A stretch of 64,000 nt of DNA, taken from contig CM051458.1 of the NCBI GenBank assembly GCA_028274465.1, positions 53,929,253 to 53,993,252 of the forward strand. Direction: 5' to 3'. The position numbers were made by a program, and so were the translations under genes. The notes below the pieces were generated by a model. It did no database searches. It was not told the DNA's origin and saw only the letters and a list, made by a program, of their open reading frames with translations. Source of the DNA: Plantago ovata (taxonomy: Eukaryota; Streptophyta; Magnoliopsida; Lamiales; Plantaginaceae). Shown here piece by piece: positions 19,400 through 30,715 of the stretch (within the stretch, counting starts at the first letter, position 1; each line of letters starts with the position of its first letter).

Positions 19400-20719
19400 A
19401 TGGCTCCAAGAGGATCGAGGAGAGCTGGCTCGAGCAAGAAGGGAAAGGGAGTAGCATCAAGCTCCCAACCTTCTCACAACATGTACGAGTTGTCTTTAGC
19501 TGCGATAGATGTCCAACAAAGGCTCGAAGCGAGCTAGCCGAAGGTGGAAGATCGATCATTCCAAACAGGAGGATTGATATTCCGGAGGCAGTAGCTGGAA
19601 CGGCAGGGTATAGGACGCTCTCCCGATTGGCATCAAGAAGGAATTGGGTTTGGTATAGTTCCAACAGGTTCAAGGGGTACGACGTGAGCCTCCTCCAAGA
19701 GTTCTACACTGGATTCACTGATCTCGAGGAGAAGAATGGGGTACTAGTTCGAGGCCTGATAATACCATGGACACCAGAGTCAATTTCTTCATTCATCCAT
19801 TTTGGGCAACAGGAGTTCACAGGGAGCAACCATGCCTACCTATATTCGAGGGCCTCTAGGGGGATAGGAAGACACTATTACGGACGTGATCTGCAACAGG
19901 GAGTACAGATATCCAGAAATCGGAGCAGAACCTGCAAGGATCCGTCAGAGCGACCTTAGCATTGAGGCTAAGGTGATGATGAAATTCTGTATCTTCAACT
20001 TGATCCCTAGGAAGAATGATACTTGGATACAGCCAAATTACGCCGAGCTCCTCTACTGCTTGATAGACAGACATCGGATCGACATCGGGCACATCATGTA
20101 TGAAGAGTATGAGCGCCACTGGGAAAAGAAGAAGAAACCCTTCATCTTTCCGAGTTTCATCACTGCCTACTGCAAATATCATGGGGTCGAGGACATTGAC
20201 GAGGGGGATTGCGAGGTCGCTGCCCTTTCACCCTCGACTATTGAAGTACAGTTTGCTAGGTATCAGATGAAAAACCCCACGGCTGCCGCTGCTGATGTGG
20301 AAGCACCCTTCCAACCGAACGATTCAGATAACGAGAATGATTATGAGGATGCTATGGAAGCTGATGATGGCGAAGCCCCTATCCCGGATATTCCATTTGT
20401 CCATAGAGCACCGCATGCACCGCCTCGAGCACCACAGGGGTCTAGAGGATTTGACTTCTCTGAATTTCGGGCCTACCTCGACGATCGTTTCGATAGAGTT
20501 GATGCCAGCACCGCGGCCTTGCGACAGGACCTCGACGGGCACATTGCCCAGCGCAACCGCGATTGGGAGACATTCGAGGAGCATCGCCGAGAGGATAGGC
20601 AACAAAGGTGGGAGCAGCAACAGCTCATCCAGCAGCAACAGGAGGCTCTACAGCAGTCCAACGATCTCCTGTCTGACATGTGGAGGGACTTTTATGGGGA
20701 TTACCATCCCGATGATTAG
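19400..20719 (+). pseudogene. Ath-2 ORF2 (envelope-position ORF, 'putative plant transposon protein' type)
   Basis: The first frame starts at ATG 19400 (MAPRGSRRAGSSKKGKG, basic) and stops at TAG 19535-19537. Homologous coding continues in a second frame (about 19540-19885; SLLQEFYTGFTDLEEKNGVLVRG, WTPESISSFIHFG) and a third (19886-20719; LSIEAKVMMKFCIFNLIPRKND, PFIFPSFITAYCKYHGV). This spacing and wording match the domain Pfam lists as a putative plant transposon protein (PF20167, from memory). The C-terminus is acidic, then Gln-rich with a likely coiled coil (RREDRQQRWEQQQLIQQQQ). No membrane span is evident, so an envelope function is not supported by sequence. Confidence 0.65.
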
Positions 20720-22194
20720 TCTTTTCACATGTCCACTCTCAGCCAACCGAGGCCAAACCGTTCGGTAACATCTAGTATCACTTCTTATTACTCATTCTCT
20801 TTTGCTAGGGGCTAGCTTAAGAATCATAAGGGGGATGGGATGTGAACCGCGATGTTAAGTATTGTTTGGCTTTGTGTTGATTAGTATCTTGTTCTTTGTT
20901 TGCATTTGCATTTGCACATTTACCGCTTTCTTAGTTTTTTTTAGGTTGCATTCACTATATTCATCTAAGGATAGTCTTGCATGTTTTATATGGAGTTTAT
21001 TGCCGAATTTTTTGAACTTTTTTATTGGGTAGATTAACTAACTATGCCATTAATCATATGCTTCGTCTCTATGAATTTGTTTGAGGTTTTTCTCGCTTGG
21101 CTTGTCACATTCATGTACTGCACTTAGTTAAGCTTGGTAGTCTCGACATCACTTAGTGGTGTTTTCTCTACTGCGGTTCACGAAGACCTTTATAATAGGA
21201 TGATGCATGTTAGGGTCTTATGGTTGTTTTCCCGAGTGATTATGTACCTAAGAGGCAACAAGTCTTCACCATGCTTTGAGATTGCTAAATGCCTAGGAAG
21301 GAGGTAGTGTGAGGTTGTGTGATCCTTTGTTTATAACCTATTCTTCCGAATAGGTTTGGGGAGGGGTTACACTATCGTAGACTTGTTTTTCGTTTTTCAT
21401 TTCTGTGATGTGAGTTTATTTTTCCTTTCCTGTAAATTTTGTACTCCAACCTATTCTTTCGTTGTGCTACTGCTGGCTAAAAAAAAATCGAAAAAAAAAG
21501 AAATATAAATTCCAGGAAAAAAAAAAAGAAAAAAGAAACTGGAAAGAAAAAAAAGAAAAAAAAAAGACAACAAAAAAAAAGCAAAGAAGGGTCCAAAAAG
21601 AAAGCCAAATAGCAGTTTAGCAAAGTGTTGTGTCTCATTTTCCAATTCTTGTAATGTTCGTAATCGTGTTGTAATTTTCTATTTTTTGTCTTTTGTTTTT
21701 GAGTGTCATCTGTTCTAGACCACACTCGTCCTGCCATTGAGGAAGTGGTGAAAATCATAAGGCTTTGCTTGAGAGATGGGTAGAATAGGGGAGTGTTATC
21801 TTTTATAGGGAACCCTCCTTCGTTTGATCAGAGCCAGTACTGGTTCGGCCTCTTTGAGGAAAAGTCTTAACTTGGTGAACAACAGTAAGTCCTCAGTTTC
21901 ATAGGCACGGGGACAACCATTCGTATCTTAACATGTTTCATTACGTCGTCACTGACTAGGTCCAGGTAGAGAATGTTACGAGAGACTATCTTGTCTTGAC
22001 ATAAGTGCTTATGTGGATGTGTATGAGTCAATCGAGGCATTCTTCAACCTATATTCATGTTTTGATTTATATGGTTTTTGTTCATATGTTTTTTGATATA
22101 TTCGGTAGATTAGTTCATTTTATTTGGCATGAGACTCCATATTATGTGTTGCATTGTTTTTTGCATTAGAGTCTAGCTTAGTTGCTTGAGGACA
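20720..22194 (+). other. Ath-2 3' untranslated region
   Basis: No gene. It contains a perfect 9-bp inverted repeat at 21335-21356 (AACCTATTC/GAATAGGTT, loop TTCC) followed by GGGGAGGGG, and a half-copy AACCTATTCTTTCG near 21449. A 120-bp A/G-rich tract (about 21478-21600) and a block near 21720-21900 are shared with Ath-1 and Ath-3. The open frames of Phe/Lys homopolymer type here come from the A/T tract. Confidence 0.65.
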
Positions 22195-22218
22195 AGCAAA
22201 GGTTCGGTTTGGGGAGTT
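22195..22218 (+). other. Ath-2 polypurine tract
   Basis: GGTTTGGGGAGTT directly precedes the 3' LTR start TGATGA at 22219. The upstream CTTGAGGACAAGCAAAGG is conserved in Ath-1 and Ath-3. Confidence 0.85.
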
Positions 22219-23471
22219 TGATGAATGTGTATTTTACACTTTCCTTTGAGTCTTTTTCACCTATTTTAGCTATCCTCTATGTTAATTTAGCTATATTTTA
22301 GTGCATTTTATTAGAATAGTGTCACGTTTCCCTTTAATTTTTATTTTACAGGTTTTGGTTGAAAAACGAGGATTTCCGGGCAATTATATTGAACTTGACA
22401 AGGAATTGGTGTTCCAGAAGCCTAATTGGAGTATCTGAAGGTTTCCTGATAGGATTTGAAGTCTAGGGGTCGAATCTGGAGGTTAGAAGGCCACTAGAAG
22501 TCAGAAACCGAGTCCGAAAAGGGGAAGAAATCCAAAAACGCGTCGAAAACGCGTAAATTCCCGAAAAATACTCCCGGGTGAATCGCCTGGGATGTGGGGC
22601 GAATCGCCCCACACTAGGCGACTCGCCCGGTGTGTGGGGCCCTTCGCCCCACACTAATTCGAAACCTATATATAGTTGCTCAGTTTTTCTCCGTTTTTCA
22701 TACTTTTCCAGACCTTTTCTCTCACCTTTCTCTGTAGTTTTAGGTAGGAACTTCCCAGAGCCTGTTCTGGAGGTTCGTAGCTTAGGAGATACTTTTTCAT
22801 AGCAGTTTGGAGCTTGTAAGATCGCGATTCTTCGGAGACTGACAACCTTCGGTAACATTGTATCTTATAGTTTTTCTACTTATTTTTATATATCTTTCAA
22901 CATGTTTTCTTCTATGATTTCTGTTGATTGCATGACAACTATGAGTAGCTAAACTTCTCGTTGGTGATAGTATGTGAATTCTTAGCGAAGGGTTGATAAT
23001 TATGCTAATGGCTATATCGCGCATTATACTCCGTGTTAATGCTTTATTTCTTTGATCTATCTAAATCTCTATCTTCGTATTGTTGATTAATTATTGCACA
23101 CAACTGGACAATTCATTGGTCTTTGACCTATCTAAATCTATCTTCGTAGTGTTTGATAATTACAACAGGACAATTCATTGATCAAAGATCTCCATGCAAA
23201 ACCGAGGAATTTACGCATGATTATTAACCCGTTATGATTTGAAGGACCATACTATCACCAATCTCCATTATCTGTTAAGAAAAATCTTTGCTAAACCGTC
23301 TGCTGTTTTATATTATAAATTAGATTAGATAAAGCTAGTTATAGTCCTTAGAGATCGACACTCGAGGTTATTCTACTGCTACACTACGGTTTTCGTTGTA
23401 GTTGTGAATTGCCTTTGGCTAAATAACAAATTTATTTGATTGATTGGGACCCGACAATCCCTGCATCATCA
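22219..23471 (+). repeat. Ath-2 3' LTR
   Basis: The LTR is 1253 bp with the same ends as the 5' LTR. The GC-dyad block is at about 22573-22655, and here the second dyad is perfect (TGTGGGGCGA/TCGCCCCACA). The TATA box lies directly after it, near 22666. By eye it differs from the 5' LTR at about 30 positions, mostly transitions, plus a few indels. Confidence 0.9.
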
Positions 23472-23715
23472 GTAATCAGAAGACCTTTGCTGACAAACCT
23501 GAATCAAGTAAGGTTGCTGACACAAAAGCTCAGCATTCTCCGAAAAGTGGACTCGGTTTCAAAACCAAGCAAAGTCAACTTTTTCACGAGTATAAGCAAA
23601 GTCAGCAAAGATACTTCAAAGAGATGAAGAAAATCAAGCCTAAGAGTTCTGAAAAGACTCTTAATGCTAGGGCTAGAAGGAACCTTGCTAGAAAAGAACT
23701 TATTGAAAGTATGTT
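23472..23715 (+). pseudogene. SIRE-1 gag, C-terminal fragment between Ath-2 and Ath-3
   Basis: This 244-bp piece of SIRE-1 continues gag after the Ath-2 target duplication (FADKPESSKVADTKAQHSPKS, then the basic YKQSQQRYFKEMKKIKPKSSEK). It matches SIRE-2 gag at about 63600-63860. It ends at the Ath-3 duplication ATGTT (23711-23715). The open frame across the right border into the Ath-3 LTR is an artefact of insertion. Confidence 0.8.
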
Positions 23716-24991
23716 TGATGAACGTGCGGATGTCGTGCTCCAACGCGAACGAATCAAATAAATTTGTAATTAGCCAAAGGCAATCCACAACTACAACGAA
23801 AACCGTAGTGTAGCAGTAGAATGACTCGAGTGTCGTTCTCTCAGGACTATAACTAGCTTTATCTATTTAACAAGAGAATATAAAACAACAGACAGATAGC
23901 AAAAGGGGGTTTCTAGCAGATAATGGAGATTGGTGATAGTATGATCCTTCTTAACATAACGGGTCGATAATCATGCATAAATTTCTCGGTCTTGCATAGA
24001 GATCTTTGAATCAATCTAGTGTTCTGTTGCAAATATTAAGCACTACGAAGATAATTGGTCTGACAAGTCAGTCACTATTGTCCTATTGTGTTCCGTAATT
24101 ATTCAACACTACGAAGATAATTGGTCTGATGGTCGACAAGTGTCCAATTGTGCATAATAATTAATACAACATACGAGAATTTAGGCTATGCCTGATCAAC
24201 GAAATAAAGCAATGACACGGAGTATAATGCGCGATATAGCCATTAGCATGATTATCTTCCCTTCGCTAAGAATTCACATACTACCACCAACGATAAGTTT
24301 AGCTACTCATAATAGGCATGCAATTAACAGAAATCATAGAAGAAAACATATTGAAAGATATATAAAATAAGTAGATTAAACTGTAAGATTCAAGTTACCG
24401 AAGGTTGTCAATCTCCGAAGAATTGCGATCCTACGAGCTCCAATCCGCTATGAAAAAGTATCCCCTAAGCTACAGAACTCCCAGGACAGGCCCCGGGAAG
24501 TTCCTACCTAAAACTATAGAGAGAGGTGAGAAAGTAGGTCTGGAAAGATATGATTTTCGGAGAAAACTGAGCAACTATATATAGGCCCCGAAATAACACG
24601 GGGCGGTTCGCCCCAGCTATACGGCGGTTCGCCCCCGGATTTTTCTCGCGGAATTTCGCGTTTTCGACGCGTTTTTGGATATCTTCCCCTTTTCGGACTC
24701 GGTTTCTGACTTCTAGTAGCCTTCTAACCTCCAGATTCGGCCCCTAGACTTCAAATCCTATCCGGAAACCTTCAGATACTCCAAATAGGCTTCTGGAACA
24801 CCAATTCCTTGTAAACTTCAATATAATTGCCCGGAAATCTTCGAATTTCAACCAAAACCTGTAAAATAAAATCTAAAGGGAAACGTGACACTATTCTAAT
24901 AAAATGCATTAAAATATAGCTAAATTAACATAGAGGATAGCTAAAATAGGTGGAAAAGACTCGAATGAAACTGTAAAATACACATTCATCA
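23716..24991 (-). repeat. Ath-3 3' LTR
   Basis: The LTR is 1276 bp, plus strand TGATGAACGTG to ACATTCATCA. The TATA box is on the minus strand near 24577-24584. The GC dyads GGGGCGG/TTCGCCCC and GGCGGTTCGCCCC lie at about 24598-24640, upstream of the TATA in the sense direction. Confidence 0.9.
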
Positions 24992-25010
24992 AACTCCCCA
25001 AACCGAACCT
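24992..25010 (-). other. Ath-3 polypurine tract
   Basis: The minus strand reads GGTTCGGTTTGGGGAGTT immediately before the LTR start. It is the same string as in Ath-2. Confidence 0.85.
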
Positions 25011-26460
25011 TTGCTTGTCCTCAAGCAACTAAGCTAGACTCTAATACTAAAAATATGCAAGACACAAAATGGAGAGTCATGCCAAATAAAATGAACTAAT
25101 CTACTGAATCTATCAAATAACATATGAACAAAAACCATATAAATCAAAGCATGAATATAGGTTGAAGAATACCTCGATTGACTTATACACATCCACATAA
25201 GCACTTATGTCAAGACAAGATAGTCTCTCGTAACATTCTCTACCTGGACCTAGTCAGTGACGACGTAATGAAGCATGCTAAGATACGAATGGTTGTCCCG
25301 TGCCTATGAAACTGAGGACTTACTGCTGTTCCACCATGTTAAGACTTTTACTCAAAAGAGGTCGAACCAGTACTGGCTCTGATCAAACGAAGGAGGGTTC
25401 CCTATAAAAGATAACACTCCCCTATTCTACTCATCTCTCAAGTAAAGTCTTAAGTTATTCACCACTTCCTGAATGGCAGGACGAGGGTGGTCTAGAACAG
25501 ATGACACTCAAGACAAAAAAGATAAAAGATAAAAAACACGATTACGAACATTACAAAAATGGAAAAGACTCAACAATTTGCTAAACTGCTATTTGGCTTT
25601 CTTTTTTTTCGGATACCCTTCTTTGCTTTTTTGGGGTCTTTTCTTTTTTTTCTTTTTTTTTCAGATTCTTTTTTTTCTTTTTTTTCTGGAATTTTTTCTT
25701 TCCTTTTTTTTCGATTTATTTTCTAGCCAGCAGTAGCATAACAAAGAGAGAAACAAAATGACTCACACGACTTCCCCAAACCTATTCGAAAGAATAGGTT
25801 GGAGTACAAAATTTACGGAAAAGAAAAAACAAACTCACGATACGGAAATGAAAAACAGAAACAAGTCTAATGATGGTGCAACCCCCTCCCCAAACCTATT
25901 CGGAAGAATAGGTTAAAAACAAAGGATCACACAACCTCACACTACCTCCTTCCTAGGCATTTAGCAATCTCAAAGCATGGTGAAGACTTGTTGCCTCTTA
26001 GGTACATAATTACTCGGGAAACAACCATAAGACCCTAACATGCATCATCCTATTATAAAGGCCTGCGTGAACCGCAGTAGAGAAAACACCACTAAGTGAT
26101 GTCGAGACTACCATGCTTAACTAAGTGAAATACATAAATGTGACAAGCCAAGCGAGAAAAACCTCAAACAAATTCATAGAGATGAAGCATACGATTAATG
26201 GCATAGCTAGTTGATCTACCCAATAAAAAAGTTCAAAAAATTCGGCAATAAACTCCATATAAAACATGCAAGACTATCCTAGGATGAATGTAGTGAATGC
26301 AACCTAAAAAATCTAAGAAAGCAGTAAACGTGCAGATGCAAATGCAGACGGATAAAGCATGCGAGGTACTATACTCATCCTACCAATACCAAGCTCCAAA
26401 CTAACAACATCAGATCACTTAAATCCCATCCCCCCTCATGAAATTAATGCTAGTCCCTAG
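25011..26460 (-). other. Ath-3 3' untranslated region
   Basis: No gene. It contains two perfect copies of the inverted repeat AACCTATTC/GAATAGGTT, at 25779-25800 (loop GAAA) and 25893-25914 (loop GGAA). Each is next to a CCCC tract. There is also a T-rich tract at about 25598-25730. Colinear with Ath-1 and Ath-2. Confidence 0.7.
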
Positions 26461-26583
26461 AAGTAAGAAAATGAGGAATTAAGATGTGATACTAGATGTT
26501 ACCCCATGGTTTGGCCTCGGTCGGCTGAGTATGCTGCTTGTGATGGGCCTGCTCTGGGAGCTTTATAGGGTGTCATCAGGTCT

Positions 26584-27370
26584 TCAGGTAGGCGTGGTAG
26601 TTTCAATCATAGGCCGGATAGGAACAACTCCTCCATAAGTATCGTCATTGCCCGTATGGCCTTCATTGTCACTACTTTCACGCACATCCTCACCAGTAGA
26701 GTTGTAGTGGCAGGTAGAATTCTCAAGATTAGCCGCCGCTGTTATGGAATCCTCCATCCTGTAGCCCTCCAATAGGATGTGAACTGTTGAAGGGGAAACG
26801 GTAGTGGTATCAGGACCTCCCCCTCCAACGTTTTACACCACGAGAAGGTTTCAGTAAGCTGCTCGGATATTCAAAAGTCTTCTACCTTTTTCTCCAATTT
26901 TGACCACATTCTCTACGGTGGATCCGACCGATGTCTATATGATGCTCACTTTAGAGGCAGGCAAGGGGCACCCCAACAAGGTGCTGGGCACCCATGTCAT
27001 TATGTTTTGGAACCAAGCTAGCGCTTCGGAACCTTCTAGCAACTGCGAACTCATGACTGAATTCGTCGCGGCGAGAATGTCCCGGTGCCTTCCAGTTCAC
27101 TCGAACTCTGCAGTCCTCGTGATGGAGTGATGACGTAATAATGGTTTTTGTCCTTTCGGTGGTGCATGAATAGGCATAGGAGTCCTTACTCCAGGTGTAC
27201 TCTAGCTCCTCTTCTTGGATAATCCACGATGTTGTTGCAAAACCCCTTGGCTCGAACGTACATCTAGCGAGGTCACCTTCCTTGACATGGTTCTTCACAG
27301 CAATCATACTGGAATGCTCCTTTCCCTTGGTATGGTACCTACAAACAGCAGTTAGCACCTCGTATGACAC
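26584..27370 (-). pseudogene. Ath-3 ORF2 remnant
   Basis: It occupies the ORF2 position and follows the conserved acceptor CTGCTGTTTGTAG. Frame fragments are 27370-26951 (contains KGKEHSSMIAVKNHVKEGDLARC and RVRVNWKAPGHSRRDE) and 26772-26584 (acidic). Several frameshifts and stops separate them. I do not recognise the LIPR or FPSFITA signature of Ath-2 ORF2, and the region is about 500 bp shorter, so the ORF was deleted or replaced and then decayed. The first fragment may be partly a chance frame. Confidence 0.4.
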
Positions 27371-28107
27371 AAAACTGACTCAAATACATACTAGTGTAAA
27401 AGCGAAACACACAAGTGATAAAATCAACAATTGAGCTCCCCAAACCGTAATGTCTAGCCTAGCTTCTTCATCATGCAACATACCAATGTAACTACTACAT
27501 GCAATACATCACATCATGCTCTTACTAGACAACCAATGTCCTTGATAACAAGGCTCAATTCATACCATAGCAGCGAAAAATTCAACCATCATAAATCCTC
27601 ATACTCAACAAATAAGCATTCTATCGTCAAATCCACCAACATTACGTCAATAAACACAATCATATGCAAGAAATCAAAGATAAAGACATATTGCAGAACA
27701 AGATACATCATCTAGTAGCAAAATACCCAAATCAACAATCCAAACAAAATTGAGCATGCAAATGATAGTAAATAACATGTCTAATCATGCAAACAACATA
27801 CCTATGCATCAAATAAGCATAAATGAAGCTCAAATTAGAAAACCCCCAAATTTGAAAATTAGGGTTCTAAGGATGATACCTCAGATCTGAAAATCTAACG
27901 CTTTAGGACAAAATCTGTTCGGATGGGATGATAGATCATGTAATAGGCTTCGAATTAAGCTAAAGAACACTCAATTTGGTCAAGAAATGAAGAAGTTATG
28001 AAGATTTGAAGATGAAATCGCATTTTTCGGGTTTTTTGGGTGGAGGAATGATGAAATATGAAGAAAATGAGGTTTTGGGGAAGAAATCCGCGTTTTTGAA
28101 GATCTGG
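27371..28107 (-). other. Ath-3 ORF2 leader
   Basis: AT-rich and non-coding, homologous to 18641-19394 of Ath-2 (for example the AAATTGAGCATGCAAATGATAGT area and the run of short AT blocks). No gene. Confidence 0.5.
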
Positions 28108-28150
28108 AGCCGTGGGGCGGTTCGCCCCGTGCTCCCCAATGCGGGGAGAT
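28108..28150 (-). repeat. Ath-3 internal GC dyads
   Basis: GGGGCGGTTCGCCCC followed by CTCCCCAATGCGGGGAG, about 245 bp after the protease stop on the sense strand. The GGTTC core is the same variant that this element carries in its LTRs, and differs from the GAATC/GACTC cores of Ath-2. Confidence 0.75.
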
Positions 28151-28328
28151 GGTTTCCGTTGTCAGAAAATGCGGTTTTAATCCCCGAAACCAATTTTTTC
28201 AAAAAACCACTCGAAAAATCTCACTCAAACATAAGCATATACGACACAGACATGAAAAAATTCGCATACGAGAAGCAAATAGTTCAAGAATGAAATGCAT
28301 GCAGAAAAGCAGTAAAGAAAGCGATAAA

Positions 28329-28376
28329 AATTCCGGGTTGCCTCCCGGATAGCGTCATTGTTTAAAGTCTTTGACT
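28329..28376 (-). other. GGGAGGCAACCC hairpin motif, Ath-3 copy
   Basis: Reverse-strand copy of the block at 18280-18320: CCGGGTTGCCTCCCGG followed by CGTCATTGTTTAAAGT. It is unchanged between the two elements although flanking non-coding sequence differs. Confidence 0.65.
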
Positions 28377-28392
28377 CGACTCCTGTCTGCGC

Positions 28393-29490
28393 CTATCTCT
28401 TTTTTTTGCGGGTACTAGGCTTCCCCTTCATTGATCTCCTTTCCATGCCACGAACCTGTGAATAAGAAAGAATATAGGCTGCAAGACCACAGTAGTGAGT
28501 AGTAATATCAGGCGGTTCAGGTGGATCAGGTATGGCTTGCAACACGTGTTGCTTGCCATCCACTTCGATGGTGCACGTTCTTTGGTAGGTGTCCATCACG
28601 GAGCGTAGTTTGGTCAAGAACGTTTGTCCTAAGAGTATTACATCCCCCGTTCCAGGTGCAGACACCGGCATAACTACAAAATTGGTGTATATAGATGCTT
28701 CACCAATCTTGACCAACACATTTTTCACAACGCCCTCGGGTCTCATAAATGATCCATCCGCCAGTTGCACAATAGCTCTTTGCTCAGATAGTTTTCCAAG
28801 GTTGCTCTTTTCAAACACATTCAAAGGAATTATGTTCGAGTAGGATCCCGTGTCTAGTGTGGCACGGACATCTTCAAGCTCGCCAATCCCTACCTTAACA
28901 TCGAAACTTTTAGGGAGTGGTTCGGGATCCTCTTGCTCCTCATCACTTACGTCAGAACCAAGGTCCTTCTCTTCTTCCTCAGCCTGTAGAAGTTCTTCCT
29001 TCATGCAACACTCGCACCTAACAATCTTCTTGATGGTGATTTTGTCAGGTACATCACCAGCCAATGTAATGGCATTCGACTTCACAGTGTTGCTAGGCAG
29101 TTTGCCTTGTTCCCTACTTGCTCCTCGGTCGATCAATTCTTGCATCTTTTGATGGGCAAGCCGAGTGCTCTCTTCCAACCTATCGATCCTTGCCCTAGTC
29201 TTCTCGGAATCTTCTTCATAACGTTTGAGAAAACTTTGTGTATGATCGACCATCTTTTGCAAGTTCTCCATTAGTTGAGCCGACTTCGACTTCGGTGGCT
29301 CTTTCGGAGCGGGCTTTTCGTAGTGATCATTACCATAGTTCAGCCTACTACGGTCTTGGTTAGGTCCATAAGTTTGGTTAATCGGTGCATATCCTTGATT
29401 GTTACGGTATCCCCTTCTCCAAAATCCACCTCTAGGATTCCTACCGTCTTGTCCGTAGCTAACTTCTTGAGTACCAAACTCCGTAGCAAA
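28393..29490 (-). CDS. Ath-3 gag C-terminus and aspartic protease
   Basis: The minus-strand frame is open from about 29490; the first ATG is at 29271 (MENLQKMVDHTQ). It carries the coiled-coil segment, the Cys pair CECCMKEE, an acidic linker and the retropepsin motif ATLDTGSYSN with the distal GDVILLGQTFL. The DTG catalytic triplet is intact. It ends in a basic tail RRSMKGKPSTRKKK at 28393 with no RT after it. Closely similar to the Ath-2 protein, so the truncation after protease is ancestral to the family. Confidence 0.75.
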   Translation of the reverse strand, partial: FATEFGTQEVSYGQDGRNPRGGFWRRGYRNNQGYAPINQTYGPNQDRSRLNYGNDHYEKPAPKEPPKSKSAQLMENLQKMVDHTQSFLKRYEEDSEKTRARIDRLEESTRLAHQKMQELIDRGASREQGKLPSNTVKSNAITLAGDVPDKITIKKIVRCECCMKEELLQAEEEEKDLGSDVSDEEQEDPEPLPKSFDVKVGIGELEDVRATLDTGSYSNIIPLNVFEKSNLGKLSEQRAIVQLADGSFMRPEGVVKNVLVKIGEASIYTNFVVMPVSAPGTGDVILLGQTFLTKLRSVMDTYQRTCTIEVDGKQHVLQAIPDPPEPPDITTHYCGLAAYILSYSQVRGMERRSMKGKPSTRKKKR

Positions 29491-29493
29491 GGC

Positions 29494-30552
29494 TTCTTAT
29501 TCGCCTCCTCGAGTCCAGTTGCCATCATCGTATGCCAGCTCCGATCTACACATATGAGCCCCATGCCCATAGTTCTTGCATATTTGGCATACTTCATTCG
29601 AAACAGTTGTTCCGGTGGCGCTCTTGAGGACTTGCTTCAATTCGTTGGTAAAGCACTCGAATTGATCCCCATTCCCCCTATACATAGGGGCTTCTTGAGC
29701 CGGTGGATCTTCAGGTCCACGTCTCCTAACCATTGCTCTTGGGTCCTTGAACTGTGAACCCTTAGCAAGCCTTTCGAAAACTGCCCAGACGGCTTCTGTG
29801 GTTTCCTCCCAAATATTCCCTCGGCATTGGAAATCCACCACTTGTTGGTTCTCGAAGGTTAGTCCATTGTAGAAGTGTTGGACTAGGTCGGAAAGTTCAA
29901 AACCATGGTGAGGGCACTTGTTCGTGAGATCTTGGAACCTCTCGAACGCAGTGTAGATGGTCTCATCATAGTCCTGCTTGAATCCAGTGATTTGCGCCTT
30001 AAGCGCGGTGGTCAAGGTGTGAGGGAAGTATTTCTCCATGGATGCTGAAAAAACCTTCTCCCAAGTGTCCAGCGAGCCTGCTAGAAGAGAACTTAACCAT
30101 GACTTGGCTCTGTCGCCAAGTCCCATAGCAAAAACCTTCATCCGCAACTCATCCGTTGTTATGTCAGCTCCGGGTCGTGGGAGTTGGTTGACGAAATCAT
30201 CGATATCGTGCAAGTACCCCATCACATCTTCCCTTGATAAGCCATAGAACCTCGGAAGTTGTTGGAATGCGTGGTTCTTGATCACCAGATCTCGGGTTGC
30301 AGACGAAAGAACAATCGCTGGTCCCCTCATACGATCCTTGGTGGGTTGAACCCATGCTTTCAGTGGTCTAGCTTCTGCCATTCCGTCGATTTCCTTGAAA
30401 AGAATGTGTAGAGATTCAGAGAAATCGGTTTCCTCTATTTCCTCTAGTGTGCGCCTTTCAAGTAGTCGCCTTCTTTGGTGGTAGACTCTGTCGATCTCAG
30501 CAATTGAATCAGCAAGCGGTGTTCCTGCAGAACGTGTATGCGACATACACAA
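29494..30552 (-). CDS. Ath-3 gag
   Basis: The frame is open for 351 residues, starting MCMSHTRSAGTPLADSIAEID. An alternative start three codons in (MSHTRS) aligns better with Ath-2. Core gag motifs are RFYGLSREDVMGYLHDIDDF, GDRAKSWLSSL, MEKYFPHTLTTALKAQ and DLVQHFYNGL. The zinc knuckle CQICKNYGHGAHMC has all ligands. It ends GGE then TAA at 29497, right at the boundary where Ath-2 shifts frame, so protease may need readthrough, or both copies are broken at the same place. This is the best preserved gag in the window. Confidence 0.8.
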
Positions 30553-30694
30553 TCTGAAACAGACTAGGAAAGGTGATTAGAAATAGACTAGGAAAGCAGT
30601 ATCAGAGAGAGATTAAAAAGGAAAACTAAAACTAGTAGAATTAGGAATCTAAAGCTGAAAATATAAACAAATTAAATAGAAAAAAGGAGTATAG

Positions 30695-30712
30695 TCCCCG
30701 GCAGCGGCGCCA
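30695..30712 (-). other. Ath-3 primer-binding site
   Basis: The minus strand reads TGGCGCCGCTGCCGGGGA three bases after the 5' LTR, identical to Ath-2; it fits Asp tRNA with one mismatch as I recall that tRNA. Confidence 0.75.
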
Positions 30713-30715
30713 ATT

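Larger units (their letters stand above)
14715..23471 (+). mobile_element. Ath-2: complete non-autonomous Athila-like element
   Basis: Length is 8757 bp, flanked by perfect 5-bp target duplications GTAAT (14710-14714 and 23472-23476), inserted in SIRE-1 gag. The order is 5' LTR, Asp-tRNA-like primer site, gag, protease, GGGAGGCAACCC hairpin, GC dyads, leader, ORF2, 3' UTR, polypurine tract, 3' LTR. There is no RT, RNase H or integrase anywhere between the protease (ends 18250) and ORF2, so mobilisation would need enzymes in trans. By eye the two LTRs differ at roughly 30 of about 1250 positions, older than Tat-2. Confidence 0.9.

Noticed and set aside
21451-21758. Phe/Leu-rich membrane-like peptides on the minus strand
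   Set aside because: They translate the A-rich 3' UTR tract of Ath-2; homopolymer composition, not a transmembrane protein.
23436-23761. Open frames spanning the Ath-2/SIRE-1/Ath-3 borders
   Set aside because: They run across two insertion junctions; only the part inside 23472-23715 is SIRE-1 gag.
27473-27715. 80-codon Ser/Thr/Asn-rich plus-strand frame in Ath-3
   Set aside because: It lies in the AT-rich ORF2 leader, on the antisense strand of the element, with no homologue in Ath-2.
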